Source of the DNA: Sphingobium sp. AP49
GTDB taxonomy: Bacteria; Pseudomonadota; Alphaproteobacteria; Sphingomonadales; Sphingomonadaceae
Length of the DNA: 64,000 nucleotides
Direction of reading: 5' to 3'
Assembly (NCBI RefSeq): GCF_000281715.2
Contig: NZ_CP124576.1
Span: forward strand, 1,681,501 to 1,745,500
The translations under genes and the position numbers were made by a program. The notes under the pieces were generated by a model that saw only the letters and a program-made list of their open reading frames with translations, had not been told where the DNA came from and ran no database searches. How positions within the stretch are numbered: the stretch's first letter is position 1; each line of letters opens with the position of its first letter. This document shows, piece after piece, positions 36,222 through 44,395 of this stretch.

Positions 36222-37451
36222 ATGATCCGCCCGTTCCTCGCCAGCCTGACGCTTGCCCTATTGGCATGCCAGCCCGTCGCGGCGAAGACCTGCACGCCGA
36301 CCTGGGTTTCAGGCTGGGCCTCCTCGCAATTCCGGCCGACCGGCGACGCGGTGCTGCCGGCGGGTACGCTGGCGGACCAGACCCTGCGTCAGATCATCCG
36401 CCCCTCGGTCGCGGGCGATCATGTCCGCGTCCGCCTGTCGAACACCGCCGGAACGCAACCGCTGCATATCGCCGGCGCCAGCATCGCCCGCGCGCGCGGG
36501 GCAGCATCGGCGGCGGTCGATCCGGCGACGCTGGTCTCGCTGCGGTTCGACGGCCAGCCGGAGGTGGTCATTCCCGCCGGCGCCGACTATCTGTCCGATC
36601 CGGTCGCCCTGCCGGTGCAGGCCCGCGACAATCTCGCGGTGTCGATCCGCTATCAGGGCGACCCCGAACAGACATCCCATCCCGGATCGCGTGCGACATC
36701 CTGGCATCTGGCCGGCGATCATCTGACCGATGATGCGATGGCGGGCGCCGCCAGTTTCGACCATTGGTTCCATCTTGCCGCAGTCGAGGTGCAGCGCTGT
36801 GCGCCCGGTCGCCTGATCGTGGCGCTGGGCGATTCCATCACCGATGGCAAGGGATCGACCACCAACGGCAATGACCGCTGGACCGACCGGCTGATCGACC
36901 GGCTTCAGGCCGACCCGAAGCGGCGCGACATCGCCGTCGTCAATCAGGGGATCGGCGGCAACCGGCTGCTGAATGACGGCCTCGGCCCCAATGCGCTGGC
37001 CCGGTTCGACCGCGACGTGCTGGCCCAGCCGGGCGTCACCCATCTGATCCTGCTGGAAGGGGTCAATGACCTTGGCACGCTGACCCGCGATGCGCCCGTC
37101 AGCCTGGACGCGCACAAGGCCCATGTCGCCCGCATCATCGGCGCCTATCGCCAGATCATCGCCCGCGCCCATGCGCGCGGCATACAGGTGATCGGCGCCA
37201 CCATCATGCCCTTTGTCGGCAATGATTATTATCATGCCGATGCCCAGAATGAGGCGGATCGGCAGGCCGTGAATGCCTGGATCCGCGCGCCGGGGAATTT
37301 TGACGGGCTGGTCGACTTCGACCGGGCAACCCGCGATCCGGCCCGCCCCGATCGGTTGCTGCCGGCCTATGATGGCGGTGATGCGCTCCACCCCAACCCG
37401 GCCGGCTATCGCGCCATGGGCGACGCGGTGGCGCTGGCATTGTTCGATTAA
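36222..37451 (+). CDS. Secreted SGNH/GDSL-family hydrolase
   Basis: From ATG 36222 the protein has 409 residues with a signal peptide (MIRPFLASLTLALLACQPVAA; the Cys is not in a clear lipobox). An N-terminal beta domain precedes the SGNH blocks: LIVALGDSITDGKGST (catalytic Ser), GIGGNRLL, LEGVNDLG and DALHPNPAGYRAMG (Asp/His). Bacterial relatives include carbohydrate esterases. Removal of acetyl or aryl esters from xylan is plausible given the neighbouring locus, but it is outside the terminator-bounded receptor unit and has no operator copy, so the link is weaker. Confidence 0.82.
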   Translation: MIRPFLASLTLALLACQPVAAKTCTPTWVSGWASSQFRPTGDAVLPAGTLADQTLRQIIRPSVAGDHVRVRLSNTAGTQPLHIAGASIARARGAASAAVDPATLVSLRFDGQPEVVIPAGADYLSDPVALPVQARDNLAVSIRYQGDPEQTSHPGSRATSWHLAGDHLTDDAMAGAASFDHWFHLAAVEVQRCAPGRLIVALGDSITDGKGSTTNGNDRWTDRLIDRLQADPKRRDIAVVNQGIGGNRLLNDGLGPNALARFDRDVLAQPGVTHLILLEGVNDLGTLTRDAPVSLDAHKAHVARIIGAYRQIIARAHARGIQVIGATIMPFVGNDYYHADAQNEADRQAVNAWIRAPGNFDGLVDFDRATRDPARPDRLLPAYDGGDALHPNPAGYRAMGDAVALALFD

Positions 37452-37465
37452 GGACAGGGGAACGC

Positions 37466-37738
37466 GTGATGGTCGTCACGCGGCAATTTTGTGAAATCCG
37501 CTACGGCCTTCGTGAAAGGGGGGCGGTGGTGATCGACAAAGCGCCAAGGAAATATCGTCTTCAGGACTATGTGAATGCTGAGGCGGACGTGCTGTTTCGC
37601 AGTGATGAGGAAGTGATCCAGATCTGGCGCTCCACGACCGATTATCAACGCTTGACCCCGCATCAGAAGGCCGCGCGTGCCGAATTGCAGCGTCGTGGCA
37701 TCCGGCTGGAAGGGGCATCGGTGCCCCGCGACACCTGA
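37466..37738 (+). CDS. Small hypothetical protein
   Basis: This frame could encode up to 90 residues; an internal GTG near 37527 would give a product beginning at VIDKAPRKYRLQDYVN. The part from there to the end (RSDEEVIQIWRSTTDYQRLTPHQKAARAELQRRG) looks like a genuine charged helical protein and the codon use is reasonable. I do not recognise a family. It converges with the Lrp gene, ending four bases from it. The long opposing minus-strand frames over this stretch look like shadows. Moderate doubt remains about the start. Confidence 0.45.
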   Translation: MMVVTRQFCEIRYGLRERGAVVIDKAPRKYRLQDYVNAEADVLFRSDEEVIQIWRSTTDYQRLTPHQKAARAELQRRGIRLEGASVPRDT

Positions 37739-37742
37739 CATC

Positions 37743-38228
37743 TTATCGTCGTGGTCGTTGGCTGCCCGATTCCAATACGGTCTCCATCGCCACGAAGGTC
37801 GATGTGCTGGCGACATGGGGCAGGGCGGATATTTTTTCGCCCAGGACGATGCGATAGCGCCTGATGTCGGCGGTGCGGACCTTGAGCAGATAGTCGAAAT
37901 TGCTCGCCAACATATGGCATTCCTCGACCTCCGGGATACGCCGGACCGCCGCATTGAATTCCCGCAACGCATTCTCGCGCGTGTCGCTCAGCTTCACCTC
38001 GGTAAAGGCGACATGATCCATCCCCAGCTTGGCCGGATCGACGATCGCGCGAAATCCGCGAATGACGCCGCTCTCCTGCAACCGCTTCAACCGCACCTGG
38101 CACGGCGTCTTGGACAGGCCGACGCTGGCGGCCAGGTCGGTCACGGTCATGCGACCATCCTCGACCAGGGCGGCGATGATACGCCGGTCGAACTCGTCCA
38201 ATTCGACCATGGTTGCCCTATTATCCAT
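37743..38228 (-). CDS. putR: Lrp/AsnC-family regulator, probable proline-responsive activator of putA
   Basis: The 161-residue protein has an N-terminal winged helix-turn-helix (FDRRIIAALVEDGRMTVTDLAAS, then VGLSKTPCQVRLKRLQESGVI) and a C-terminal RAM ligand-binding domain (VEECHMLASNFDYLLKVRTADIRRY). It is divergent from putA with a 98-base gap, the arrangement of PutR in Agrobacterium, Rhodobacter and other alphaproteobacteria, where it activates putA in response to proline. The symbol is assigned on that context. Met7 (MVELDEFDRR) is an alternative start. Confidence 0.85.
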   Translation of the reverse strand: MDNRATMVELDEFDRRIIAALVEDGRMTVTDLAASVGLSKTPCQVRLKRLQESGVIRGFRAIVDPAKLGMDHVAFTEVKLSDTRENALREFNAAVRRIPEVEECHMLASNFDYLLKVRTADIRRYRIVLGEKISALPHVASTSTFVAMETVLESGSQRPRR

Positions 38229-38326
38229 CCAATTTACCTGATTAATGCCATCTAATAAGTCATATTGTCACATTTCTGGCATTTGAAAAGACGGAACGAA
38301 ATCCGGCTTTGGATTATTCTGGTCGC

Positions 38327-41300
38327 ATGACCGACCAGACCCCCTTTGCCGCCTTCGCCCCCGCCATTCGCGACCAGTCGCCGCTGCGCCAGGCGATCAC
38401 CGCCGCCTATCGCCGGGACGAGGCTGAGTGCCTTGCCCCGCTGCTCGACGCGGCGACGCTGCCCGACGCCACCCGCGCTGCCGTGGCGGACACGGCGCGC
38501 CATCTGGTCACCACCCTGCGCGCCAATCACAAGGGTACCGGGGTCGAGGGGCTGGTGCAGGAATATTCGCTCTCCAGTCAGGAGGGCGTGGCGCTGATGT
38601 GCCTGGCCGAAGCGCTGCTGCGCATCCCCGACAAGGGCACGCGCGACGCCCTGATCCGTGACAAGATCGCCGATGGCGACTGGGGCTCGCATCTGGGCGG
38701 CGGCAAGTCGCTGTTCGTCAACGCCGCGACCTGGGGCCTGGTCGTCACCGGCAAGCTGGTCGGCAGCGTCGATGATCGCGGCCTGGCGGCGGCGCTCGCT
38801 CGTCTGGTCGCGCGCGCCGGCGAGCCGGTGATCCGTCGCGGCGTCGACCTCGCCATGCGGATGATGGGCGAACAGTTCGTCACCGGCGAGACGATCAAGG
38901 AGGCGGTCAAGCGCGCCAAGGAACTGGAGGCCAAGGGCTTCGCCTACAGCTATGACATGCTGGGCGAGGCGGCGACCACTGCTGCCGATGCCGCGCGCTA
39001 TTATGCCGATTATGAAAAGGCGATCCACGCCATCGGCAAGGCGTCGGCCGGTCGCGGCATCTATGCCGGCCCGGGCATCTCGATCAAGCTGTCGGCGCTC
39101 CATCCGCGCTATGTCCGGGCGCAGGCCGACCGGGTGATGGGCGAATTGCTGCCGGCGGTGAAGCAACTGGCGCTGCTCTCGAAGCGCTACGACATCGGCC
39201 TCAACATTGACGCGGAGGAGGCGGATCGCCTCGAACTCTCGCTCGACCTGCTCGAAAGCCTGGCGCTCGATCCCGACCTCGCCGGCTGGGATGGTCTTGG
39301 CTTCGTCGTCCAGGGCTATGGCAAGCGCTGCCCCTTCGTCATCGACTGGATCATCGACCTTGCCCGCCGCGCCGATCGCCGGATGATGGTGCGCCTGGTC
39401 AAGGGCGCCTATTGGGATGCGGAGATCAAGCGCGCGCAGGTCGATGGCCTCGCCGACTTCCCGGTCTATACCCGCAAGGTCCATACAGACGTCGCCTATG
39501 TCGCCTGCGCCAAGAAGCTGCTGGCCGCGCCCGACGCCGTCTTCCCGCAATTCGCCACCCATAATGCCCAGACGCTGGCCACCATCTACCAGATGGCCGG
39601 GCCGGACTTCGCGATCGGCAAATATGAGTTCCAGTGCCTGCACGGCATGGGCGAGCCGCTCTATGAACAGGTCGTCGGCAAGGACAAGCTCGACCGTCCG
39701 TGCCGCATCTATGCGCCGGTCGGCACGCATGAGACCTTGCTCGCCTATCTCGTCCGCCGCCTGCTGGAAAATGGCGCGAACAGCAGCTTCGTCAACCGCA
39801 TCGCCGACCCCGATGTCTCGATTGACGAGATGATCGCCGACCCGGTCGAGATCGTCCGCGCCATGCCGCATCCCGGCGCCCGGCATGACCAGATCGCCGC
39901 GCCCGCCGGCCTTTATCCCGATCGCCGCAATTCCAATGGCATCGACCTCAGCGACGAGGGCGCGCTCGCCGCGCTGACGCAGGCGCTGCAGCACAGCGCC
40001 GCCATCGCCTGGACTGCCGCGCCCGAGGGCGGGGAAGGGGAGGCGCGCCCGGTCTGCAACCCCGCCGACCATCGCGACATTGTCGGCACCGTCTGGGAAG
40101 CGAGCGCCGACCATGCCCGCGCCGCCGCGATCCGCGCCGCCAACGCCTGCTGGCCCAACACGCCCGTCGCCGATCGCGCCGTCCTGCTGGATCGGGCGGC
40201 CGACGCGATGCAGGACCGGATGCCGGTGCTGCTCGGCCTCATCATGCGCGAAGCGGGCAAGTCGCTGCCCAACGCCATCGCCGAAGTGCGCGAGGCGATC
40301 GACTTCCTGCGCTATTATGCGGCGCAGGCGGGCACCACCTTCGGCCCGGATCAGGCGCCGCTGGGTCCGATCACCTGCATCAGCCCCTGGAACTTCCCGC
40401 TCGCCATCTTCACCGGGCAGGTTGCGGCCGCACTGGTCGCGGGCAATCCGGTGCTGGCCAAGCCTGCCGAGGAAACCCCGCTGATCGCAGCCGAAGCCGT
40501 CCGCCTGCTGCATGAAGCCGGCGTGCCCGGCGATGCGCTGCAACTGCTGCCCGGCGACGGCCGGATCGGCGCTGCGCTGGTCGCCGCGCCGGAAACGGCG
40601 GGCGTCATGTTCACCGGCTCGACCGAGGTCGCCCGGCTGATCCAGCGCCAGCTCGCCACCCGCCTGTCGCCCGCCGGCAAGCCGATCCCGCTGATCGCCG
40701 AAACCGGCGGCCAGAATGCGATGATCGTCGACAGTTCGGCGCTGGCGGAACAGGTGGTGGCCGACGTCATCGCCTCCGCCTTCGACAGCGCCGGCCAGCG
40801 CTGCTCGGCGCTGCGCATCCTGTGCCTGCAGGAAGATGTCGCCGATCGTACCCTTACCATGCTGAAGGGCGCGCTCAGGGAATTGCGCATCGGCCGCACC
40901 GATCGGCTCGCGGTCGACACCGGCCCGGTCATCACGGCCGAGGCGAAGGCGGGCATCGAACAGCATATCGCATCGATGCGTGCGCTCGGCCGCAAGGTCG
41001 AGCAGCAGGATCTGCCGGAAGAGGCTGCGCACGGCACTTTCGTCGCGCCGACCATCATCGAACTGGACAGCATCGCCGACCTCACCCGCGAGATATTCGG
41101 CCCGGTGCTGCACGTCATCCGTTTCCGTCGCGAGCGGATGGATGCGCTGGTCGATGCGATCAACGCCACCGGCTATGGCCTGACCTTCGGCCTGCACACC
41201 CGCCTCGACGAGACGGTGGCGCGCGTCACCGCGCGGGTGAAGGCCGGCAATATCTATGTGAACCGCAACGTCATCGGCGCGATCGTCGGGGTGCAGCCGT

Positions 41301-41935
41301 TCGGCGGGCGCGGCCTGTCGGGCACCGGGCCAAAGGCAGGCGGTCCGCTCTATCTCGGCCGCCTGACCCGCACCGCGCCGGTCTTTGCCGAGCGGGTCGG
41401 CTATCTCGCCTCGCCGATCCATGATTTCGTGAGCTGGCTGGAGGCACAGGACGATCATGAAGCGGCGGCGGTCGCGCGCCATTATGGCGATGCGTCGGCG
41501 CTCGGCGTCGAACTGGCGCTGCCCGGCCCGGTCGGCGAGACCAACCTCTATGCGCTGCATCCGCGCGGCCTGCTGCTGCTGCGTCCGGGCACGCGGCGTG
41601 GCCTGCTCGCCCAGATGGCCGCCGTGCTGGCGACCGGCAACCGCGCTATGATCGAGGGCGCTCCGCTGCCGCAGGGCCTGCCCGCCAGCGTCGCCGCCCA
41701 TTTTATCGCCCAGCCGGATGCGCCCTTCGCCGCGATGCTGGTGGAGGGGGATGCCGACCAGATCCTCGCCGCAACCGGGGCGGTGGCCGAACTGGACGGG
41801 CCGATCGTCACTGTCCATGCAGCCGCGCTGGGCGACGAGCGCGCCTGGCATCTCGACTGGCTGCTGGAGGAGGTATCGACCTCCATCAACACGACCGCCG
41901 CGGGCGGCAATGCCAGCCTGATGATGATCGGCTGA
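38327..41935 (+). CDS. putA: Bifunctional proline dehydrogenase / L-glutamate gamma-semialdehyde dehydrogenase
   Basis: PutA oxidises proline to glutamate in two steps, at FAD and then NAD sites, at the inner face of the membrane. From ATG 38327 it is 1202 residues. The proline dehydrogenase barrel (about residues 150-460) includes GPGISIKLSALHPRY and MVRLVKGAYWDAEIK. The aldehyde dehydrogenase domain has SPWNFPLAIFTGQ, the general-base Glu792 (AETGGQN) and the nucleophile Cys826 (AGQRCSALR). A C-terminal extension follows. There is no N-terminal ribbon-helix-helix, so it does not autoregulate; the divergent Lrp gene is the likely regulator. A terminator follows directly. Confidence 0.97.
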   Translation: MTDQTPFAAFAPAIRDQSPLRQAITAAYRRDEAECLAPLLDAATLPDATRAAVADTARHLVTTLRANHKGTGVEGLVQEYSLSSQEGVALMCLAEALLRIPDKGTRDALIRDKIADGDWGSHLGGGKSLFVNAATWGLVVTGKLVGSVDDRGLAAALARLVARAGEPVIRRGVDLAMRMMGEQFVTGETIKEAVKRAKELEAKGFAYSYDMLGEAATTAADAARYYADYEKAIHAIGKASAGRGIYAGPGISIKLSALHPRYVRAQADRVMGELLPAVKQLALLSKRYDIGLNIDAEEADRLELSLDLLESLALDPDLAGWDGLGFVVQGYGKRCPFVIDWIIDLARRADRRMMVRLVKGAYWDAEIKRAQVDGLADFPVYTRKVHTDVAYVACAKKLLAAPDAVFPQFATHNAQTLATIYQMAGPDFAIGKYEFQCLHGMGEPLYEQVVGKDKLDRPCRIYAPVGTHETLLAYLVRRLLENGANSSFVNRIADPDVSIDEMIADPVEIVRAMPHPGARHDQIAAPAGLYPDRRNSNGIDLSDEGALAALTQALQHSAAIAWTAAPEGGEGEARPVCNPADHRDIVGTVWEASADHARAAAIRAANACWPNTPVADRAVLLDRAADAMQDRMPVLLGLIMREAGKSLPNAIAEVREAIDFLRYYAAQAGTTFGPDQAPLGPITCISPWNFPLAIFTGQVAAALVAGNPVLAKPAEETPLIAAEAVRLLHEAGVPGDALQLLPGDGRIGAALVAAPETAGVMFTGSTEVARLIQRQLATRLSPAGKPIPLIAETGGQNAMIVDSSALAEQVVADVIASAFDSAGQRCSALRILCLQEDVADRTLTMLKGALRELRIGRTDRLAVDTGPVITAEAKAGIEQHIASMRALGRKVEQQDLPEEAAHGTFVAPTIIELDSIADLTREIFGPVLHVIRFRRERMDALVDAINATGYGLTFGLHTRLDETVARVTARVKAGNIYVNRNVIGAIVGVQPFGGRGLSGTGPKAGGPLYLGRLTRTAPVFAERVGYLASPIHDFVSWLEAQDDHEAAAVARHYGDASALGVELALPGPVGETNLYALHPRGLLLLRPGTRRGLLAQMAAVLATGNRAMIEGAPLPQGLPASVAAHFIAQPDAPFAAMLVEGDADQILAATGAVAELDGPIVTVHAAALGDERAWHLDWLLEEVSTSINTTAAGGNASLMMIG

Positions 41936-41940
41936 TAGTG

Positions 41941-41975
41941 AAAAGGGCGGCCCGCACAGGCCGCCCTTTTTCTTT
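41941..41975 (+). terminator. Rho-independent terminator after putA
   Basis: AAGGGCGGCC pairs with GGCCGCCCTT across a six-base loop, then a T-tract. The A-rich 5' side also allows it to act for the converging ohr gene. Confidence 0.9.
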
Positions 41976-41993
41976 GTGGCAGGTTGCCGTGCG

Positions 41994-42422
41994 TCAGGCG
42001 ACGCTCAGGCGCACGTCGATATTGCCGCGCGTGGCGTGCGAATAGGGGCAGATTGTGTCCGCTTCGGCGACCAGCGCCTCGGCAGCAGCCTTGTCGACGC
42101 CCGGCAGGCTGATTTCCAGCGCGACGTCCAGGCCAAAGCCCTTGTCGCTGCGCGGGCCGATCCCGACCGTGGCAGTGACGCTGGCGTCGGCGGGCACGCG
42201 GGGCAGGTCCTTGTCCTGGCTGGCCGCGAACTTCATCGCGCCCAGGAAGCAGGCGGCATAGCCCGACGCGAAAAGCTGTTCGGGATTATTGCCCTGGCCG
42301 TTGCCGCCCAGTTCCTTGGGCGTGCCCAGCGTCACCGCGAAGCTGCCATCGGTGGTTGCGGCCTTGCCGTCGCGGCCGCCGGTTGCGGTGGCGCTGGTGG
42401 AATAGAGGATCTTGCTGCTCAT
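41994..42422 (-). CDS. ohr: Organic hydroperoxide reductase (Ohr, OsmC family)
   Basis: Ohr reduces organic and fatty-acid hydroperoxides with a redox cysteine pair. The 142-residue protein has Cys58 in GYAACFLGAMK and Cys125 in ADTICPYSHATRGN, both in the positions expected for Ohr rather than OsmC, and the N-terminal ILYSTSATATGGRDG. It is divergent from a MarR-family ohrR gene, with two duplicated operators in the 128-base gap. Confidence 0.94.
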   Translation of the reverse strand: MSSKILYSTSATATGGRDGKAATTDGSFAVTLGTPKELGGNGQGNNPEQLFASGYAACFLGAMKFAASQDKDLPRVPADASVTATVGIGPRSDKGFGLDVALEISLPGVDKAAAEALVAEADTICPYSHATRGNIDVRLSVA

Positions 42423-42448
42423 CGATCGGTCCTTTCATTTAATCATCT

Positions 42449-42468
42449 GCGATTAAATCGCGTGCGAT
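42449..42468. promoter_or_regulatory. OhrR operator copy 1 (ohr-proximal)
   Basis: ATCGCGTGCGAT (42457-42468) is an inverted repeat, and the preceding GCGATT-A-AATCGC (42449-42461) overlaps it, making three alternating GCGAT/ATCGC half-sites. The same architecture recurs at 42504-42523. Its place between ohr and ohrR fits the OhrR operator. Confidence 0.65.
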
Positions 42469-42503
42469 CTATATGTGTCTGTCGATGCGAGTCGTCAACC
42501 CTT

Positions 42504-42523
42504 GCGATCATATCGCGTGCGAT
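42504..42523. promoter_or_regulatory. OhrR operator copy 2 (ohrR-proximal)
   Basis: GCGAT-CAT-ATCGC-GT-GCGAT repeats the half-site array of copy 1, 55 bases away. It lies 28 bases before the ohrR start, so OhrR probably represses both genes and responds to peroxide. Confidence 0.65.
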
Positions 42524-42550
42524 TTATATTTCGGGGCAAGGAGTATCGCC

Positions 42551-43000
42551 ATGACCACCCCAGACGACGCGCGCGGCGCGCTCGATGATTTTCTCTGCTT
42601 CGGCGTCTATTCGACCGGGCTTGCCTTCAACCGGCTCTACAAGCCGCTGCTCGATCGCTACGGCATCACCTATCCCCAATATCTGGTGATGGTGGCGCTG
42701 GCCCGGCGCGACGACCAGACGGTCGGCGAACTTGGCGGGCAATTGTTCCTGGAATCCAATACCCTGACCCCGCTCATCAAGCGTCTGGAAACGGCCGGTC
42801 TGGTGGATCGCCGGCGTGACAGCGCGGATGAGCGCGTCGTGCGGGTGCGGCTGACGTCCCAGGGGCGAGGGGTGACGCAGGAGGCATCGGCCTGCGTGCC
42901 GGAAGAGATTTTGCGGGCGTCCGGCCTGTCAGTGGAAGAGGCCATGGCGCTTAACAAGGCGCTGGTCGCGCTGCGCGGCCATTTGCAAGGCGCCGCCTGA
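42551..43000 (+). CDS. ohrR: MarR-family organic peroxide sensor-repressor OhrR
   Basis: From ATG 42551 the protein has 149 residues. The N-terminal segment DDFLCFGVYSTGLAFNRLYKPLL contains Cys16, the position of the peroxide-reactive cysteine of OhrR. The winged helix follows (TVGELGGQLFLESNTLTPLIKRLETAGLVDRRRD). AAGGAG lies seven bases before the ATG. It faces ohr with duplicated operators between. Oxidation of Cys16 would release DNA and induce ohr. Confidence 0.92.
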   Translation: MTTPDDARGALDDFLCFGVYSTGLAFNRLYKPLLDRYGITYPQYLVMVALARRDDQTVGELGGQLFLESNTLTPLIKRLETAGLVDRRRDSADERVVRVRLTSQGRGVTQEASACVPEEILRASGLSVEEAMALNKALVALRGHLQGAA

Positions 43001-43042
43001 GCGTCTTTGCCCCGAAGGGCTGTTATCGCTTTGCAAGAAATG

Positions 43043-43119
43043 TGGTCGGGGAAAGAGGATTCGAACCTCCGGCCCCTGCCTCCCGAAGACAGTGCTCTAC
43101 CAGGCTGAGCTATTCCCCG
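43043..43119 (-). tRNA. tRNA-Pro (anticodon CGG)
   Basis: Read on the minus strand the 77 bases begin CGGGGAATAGCTCAG and end TTCCCCGACCA, with an encoded CCA. The acceptor arms CGGGGAA/TTCCCCG pair fully. The anticodon loop TTCGGGA between CTGTC and GGCAG gives CGG. The T loop GGTTCGAATCC is canonical. The remainder of the 342-base gap between ohrR and thyA shows nothing else clear. Confidence 0.95.
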
Positions 43120-43342
43120 ACCGATGCCGAAGCCGCTTTGTGGGCGGCCCCGTAAGGCAGGAGTGCGCCTATAGAGGGGGCTTTCCGGGCTGGCAAGCCA
43201 CCCGATGCGCTTTTTTTCATCTTGCTGTCACAGGCCCCGGATCGGGGGTGCCGGGCATTAGCGGGCGACAGCATGGTTGGCCTTTTGCTACAGCCGTGCA
43301 CCATCAGACTCGCGCCCAAAAGAAAGCATCGCCTTGCACGCC

Positions 43343-44278
43343 ATGTCGTCGCCCCAGCCCCATTATGAGCAGCAATATCTCGATCTGATGCGCCATATCT
43401 GGCGCCATGGCGACGAGCGGATCGACCGTACCGGGGTGGGCACTCGGTCGATCCTGGGCGCGACGCTGCGATTCTCGCTGGCGGATGACGCGGTGCCGCT
43501 GCTCACCACCAAGCGGGTCTATTGGAAGGTCGCCGCGCGCGAGATGCTGTGGTTCCTGACCGGCGACACCAATATCCGCGAACTGGTGAAGCAGAATGTC
43601 CATATCTGGACTGACTGGCCGCTCGACAGCTACCGCAAGGCGACCGGCGAGAATATCGACCGCGACACGTTCGAGGCGCGAATCATCGCGGATGAGGCCT
43701 TTGCCCGGCAATGGGGCGATCTTGGCCCGGTCTATGGTGCCCAATGGGTGAACTGGCCGCGCTACGAGCCGGCCGGCGATGGTCTGTTTCGTCGGGCAGA
43801 AAAGGGACACAACCAGATCGCCGCGCTGGTCGATGCGATTCGCACCAGCCCCGGTTCGCGCCGCCTGCTCTTCACCGGCTGGAACGTGGCCGAAGTCGCG
43901 CAGATGGCATTGCCGCCCTGTCACATGACCTATCAGTTCCAGGTGTCTGACGGCCGCCTCAACGGCCTGCTCTTCCAGCGCAGCTGCGACCTGGGATTGG
44001 GCTTTGCCTTCAACATCTTCGGCCTGTCGATGATTACCCGGATGCTGGCCCAGCAATGCGATCTGGAGCCGGGCGAGGTGGTCTGGCAGGGCGGCGACGT
44101 CCACCTCTACCTCAACCATGCCGATCTGGTGGAGGAGCAGATCAGCCGTACCCCCGCGGGCGCGCCAAAGCTGCGGATCAATCGCCGGCCTTCGCGCATT
44201 TTCGACTACAGGATTGAGGATTTCGAGGTGCAGGATTATGCGCCGCAGGCCCATATTTCCGCGCCCGTCGCCGTATAA
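43343..44278 (+). CDS. thyA: Thymidylate synthase
   Basis: ThyA methylates dUMP to dTMP using methylenetetrahydrofolate. From ATG 43343 (MSSPQPHYEQQYLDLMRH) it is 311 residues, somewhat longer than the 264-residue E. coli form because of an insertion around LDSYRKATGENIDRDTFEARI. The catalytic Cys193 is in ALPPCHMTYQF; RTGVGTRSI, FNIFGLSMITRM and HLYLNH are also conserved. The upstream in-frame extension to 43277 shows no similarity to the family. Confidence 0.95.
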   Translation: MSSPQPHYEQQYLDLMRHIWRHGDERIDRTGVGTRSILGATLRFSLADDAVPLLTTKRVYWKVAAREMLWFLTGDTNIRELVKQNVHIWTDWPLDSYRKATGENIDRDTFEARIIADEAFARQWGDLGPVYGAQWVNWPRYEPAGDGLFRRAEKGHNQIAALVDAIRTSPGSRRLLFTGWNVAEVAQMALPPCHMTYQFQVSDGRLNGLLFQRSCDLGLGFAFNIFGLSMITRMLAQQCDLEPGEVVWQGGDVHLYLNHADLVEEQISRTPAGAPKLRINRRPSRIFDYRIEDFEVQDYAPQAHISAPVAV

Positions 44279-44352
44279 GGTGACAGCGAAGGCGGCAGGA
44301 GAAAGGGAATTGGGTCAGTAAGGCTTGCCTTGTGCGGCGTTGAAATATAATA

Positions 44353-44386
44353 ATTGCACAAAGCAATATTATTGCGACGCACAATA
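44353..44386. promoter_or_regulatory. Array of ATTGC/GCAAT half-sites before the 2-oxoacid dehydrogenase operon
   Basis: ATTGC-N5-GCAAT (44353-44367), GCAATA-T-TATTGC (44363-44375) and ATTGCG-N3-CACAAT-like symmetry (44371-44385) overlap in phase. Repeated half-sites at about ten-base spacing suit an Lrp/AsnC-type regulator such as BkdR. The array ends ten bases before the E1 alpha start, so it overlaps the expected promoter or leader. Confidence 0.45.
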
Positions 44387-44395
44387 GGAGGCAGG

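Noticed and set aside
38252..41851. Minus-strand open frame of 1199 codons opposite putA
   Set aside because: It is a shadow of putA, whose two catalytic domains are complete on the plus strand.
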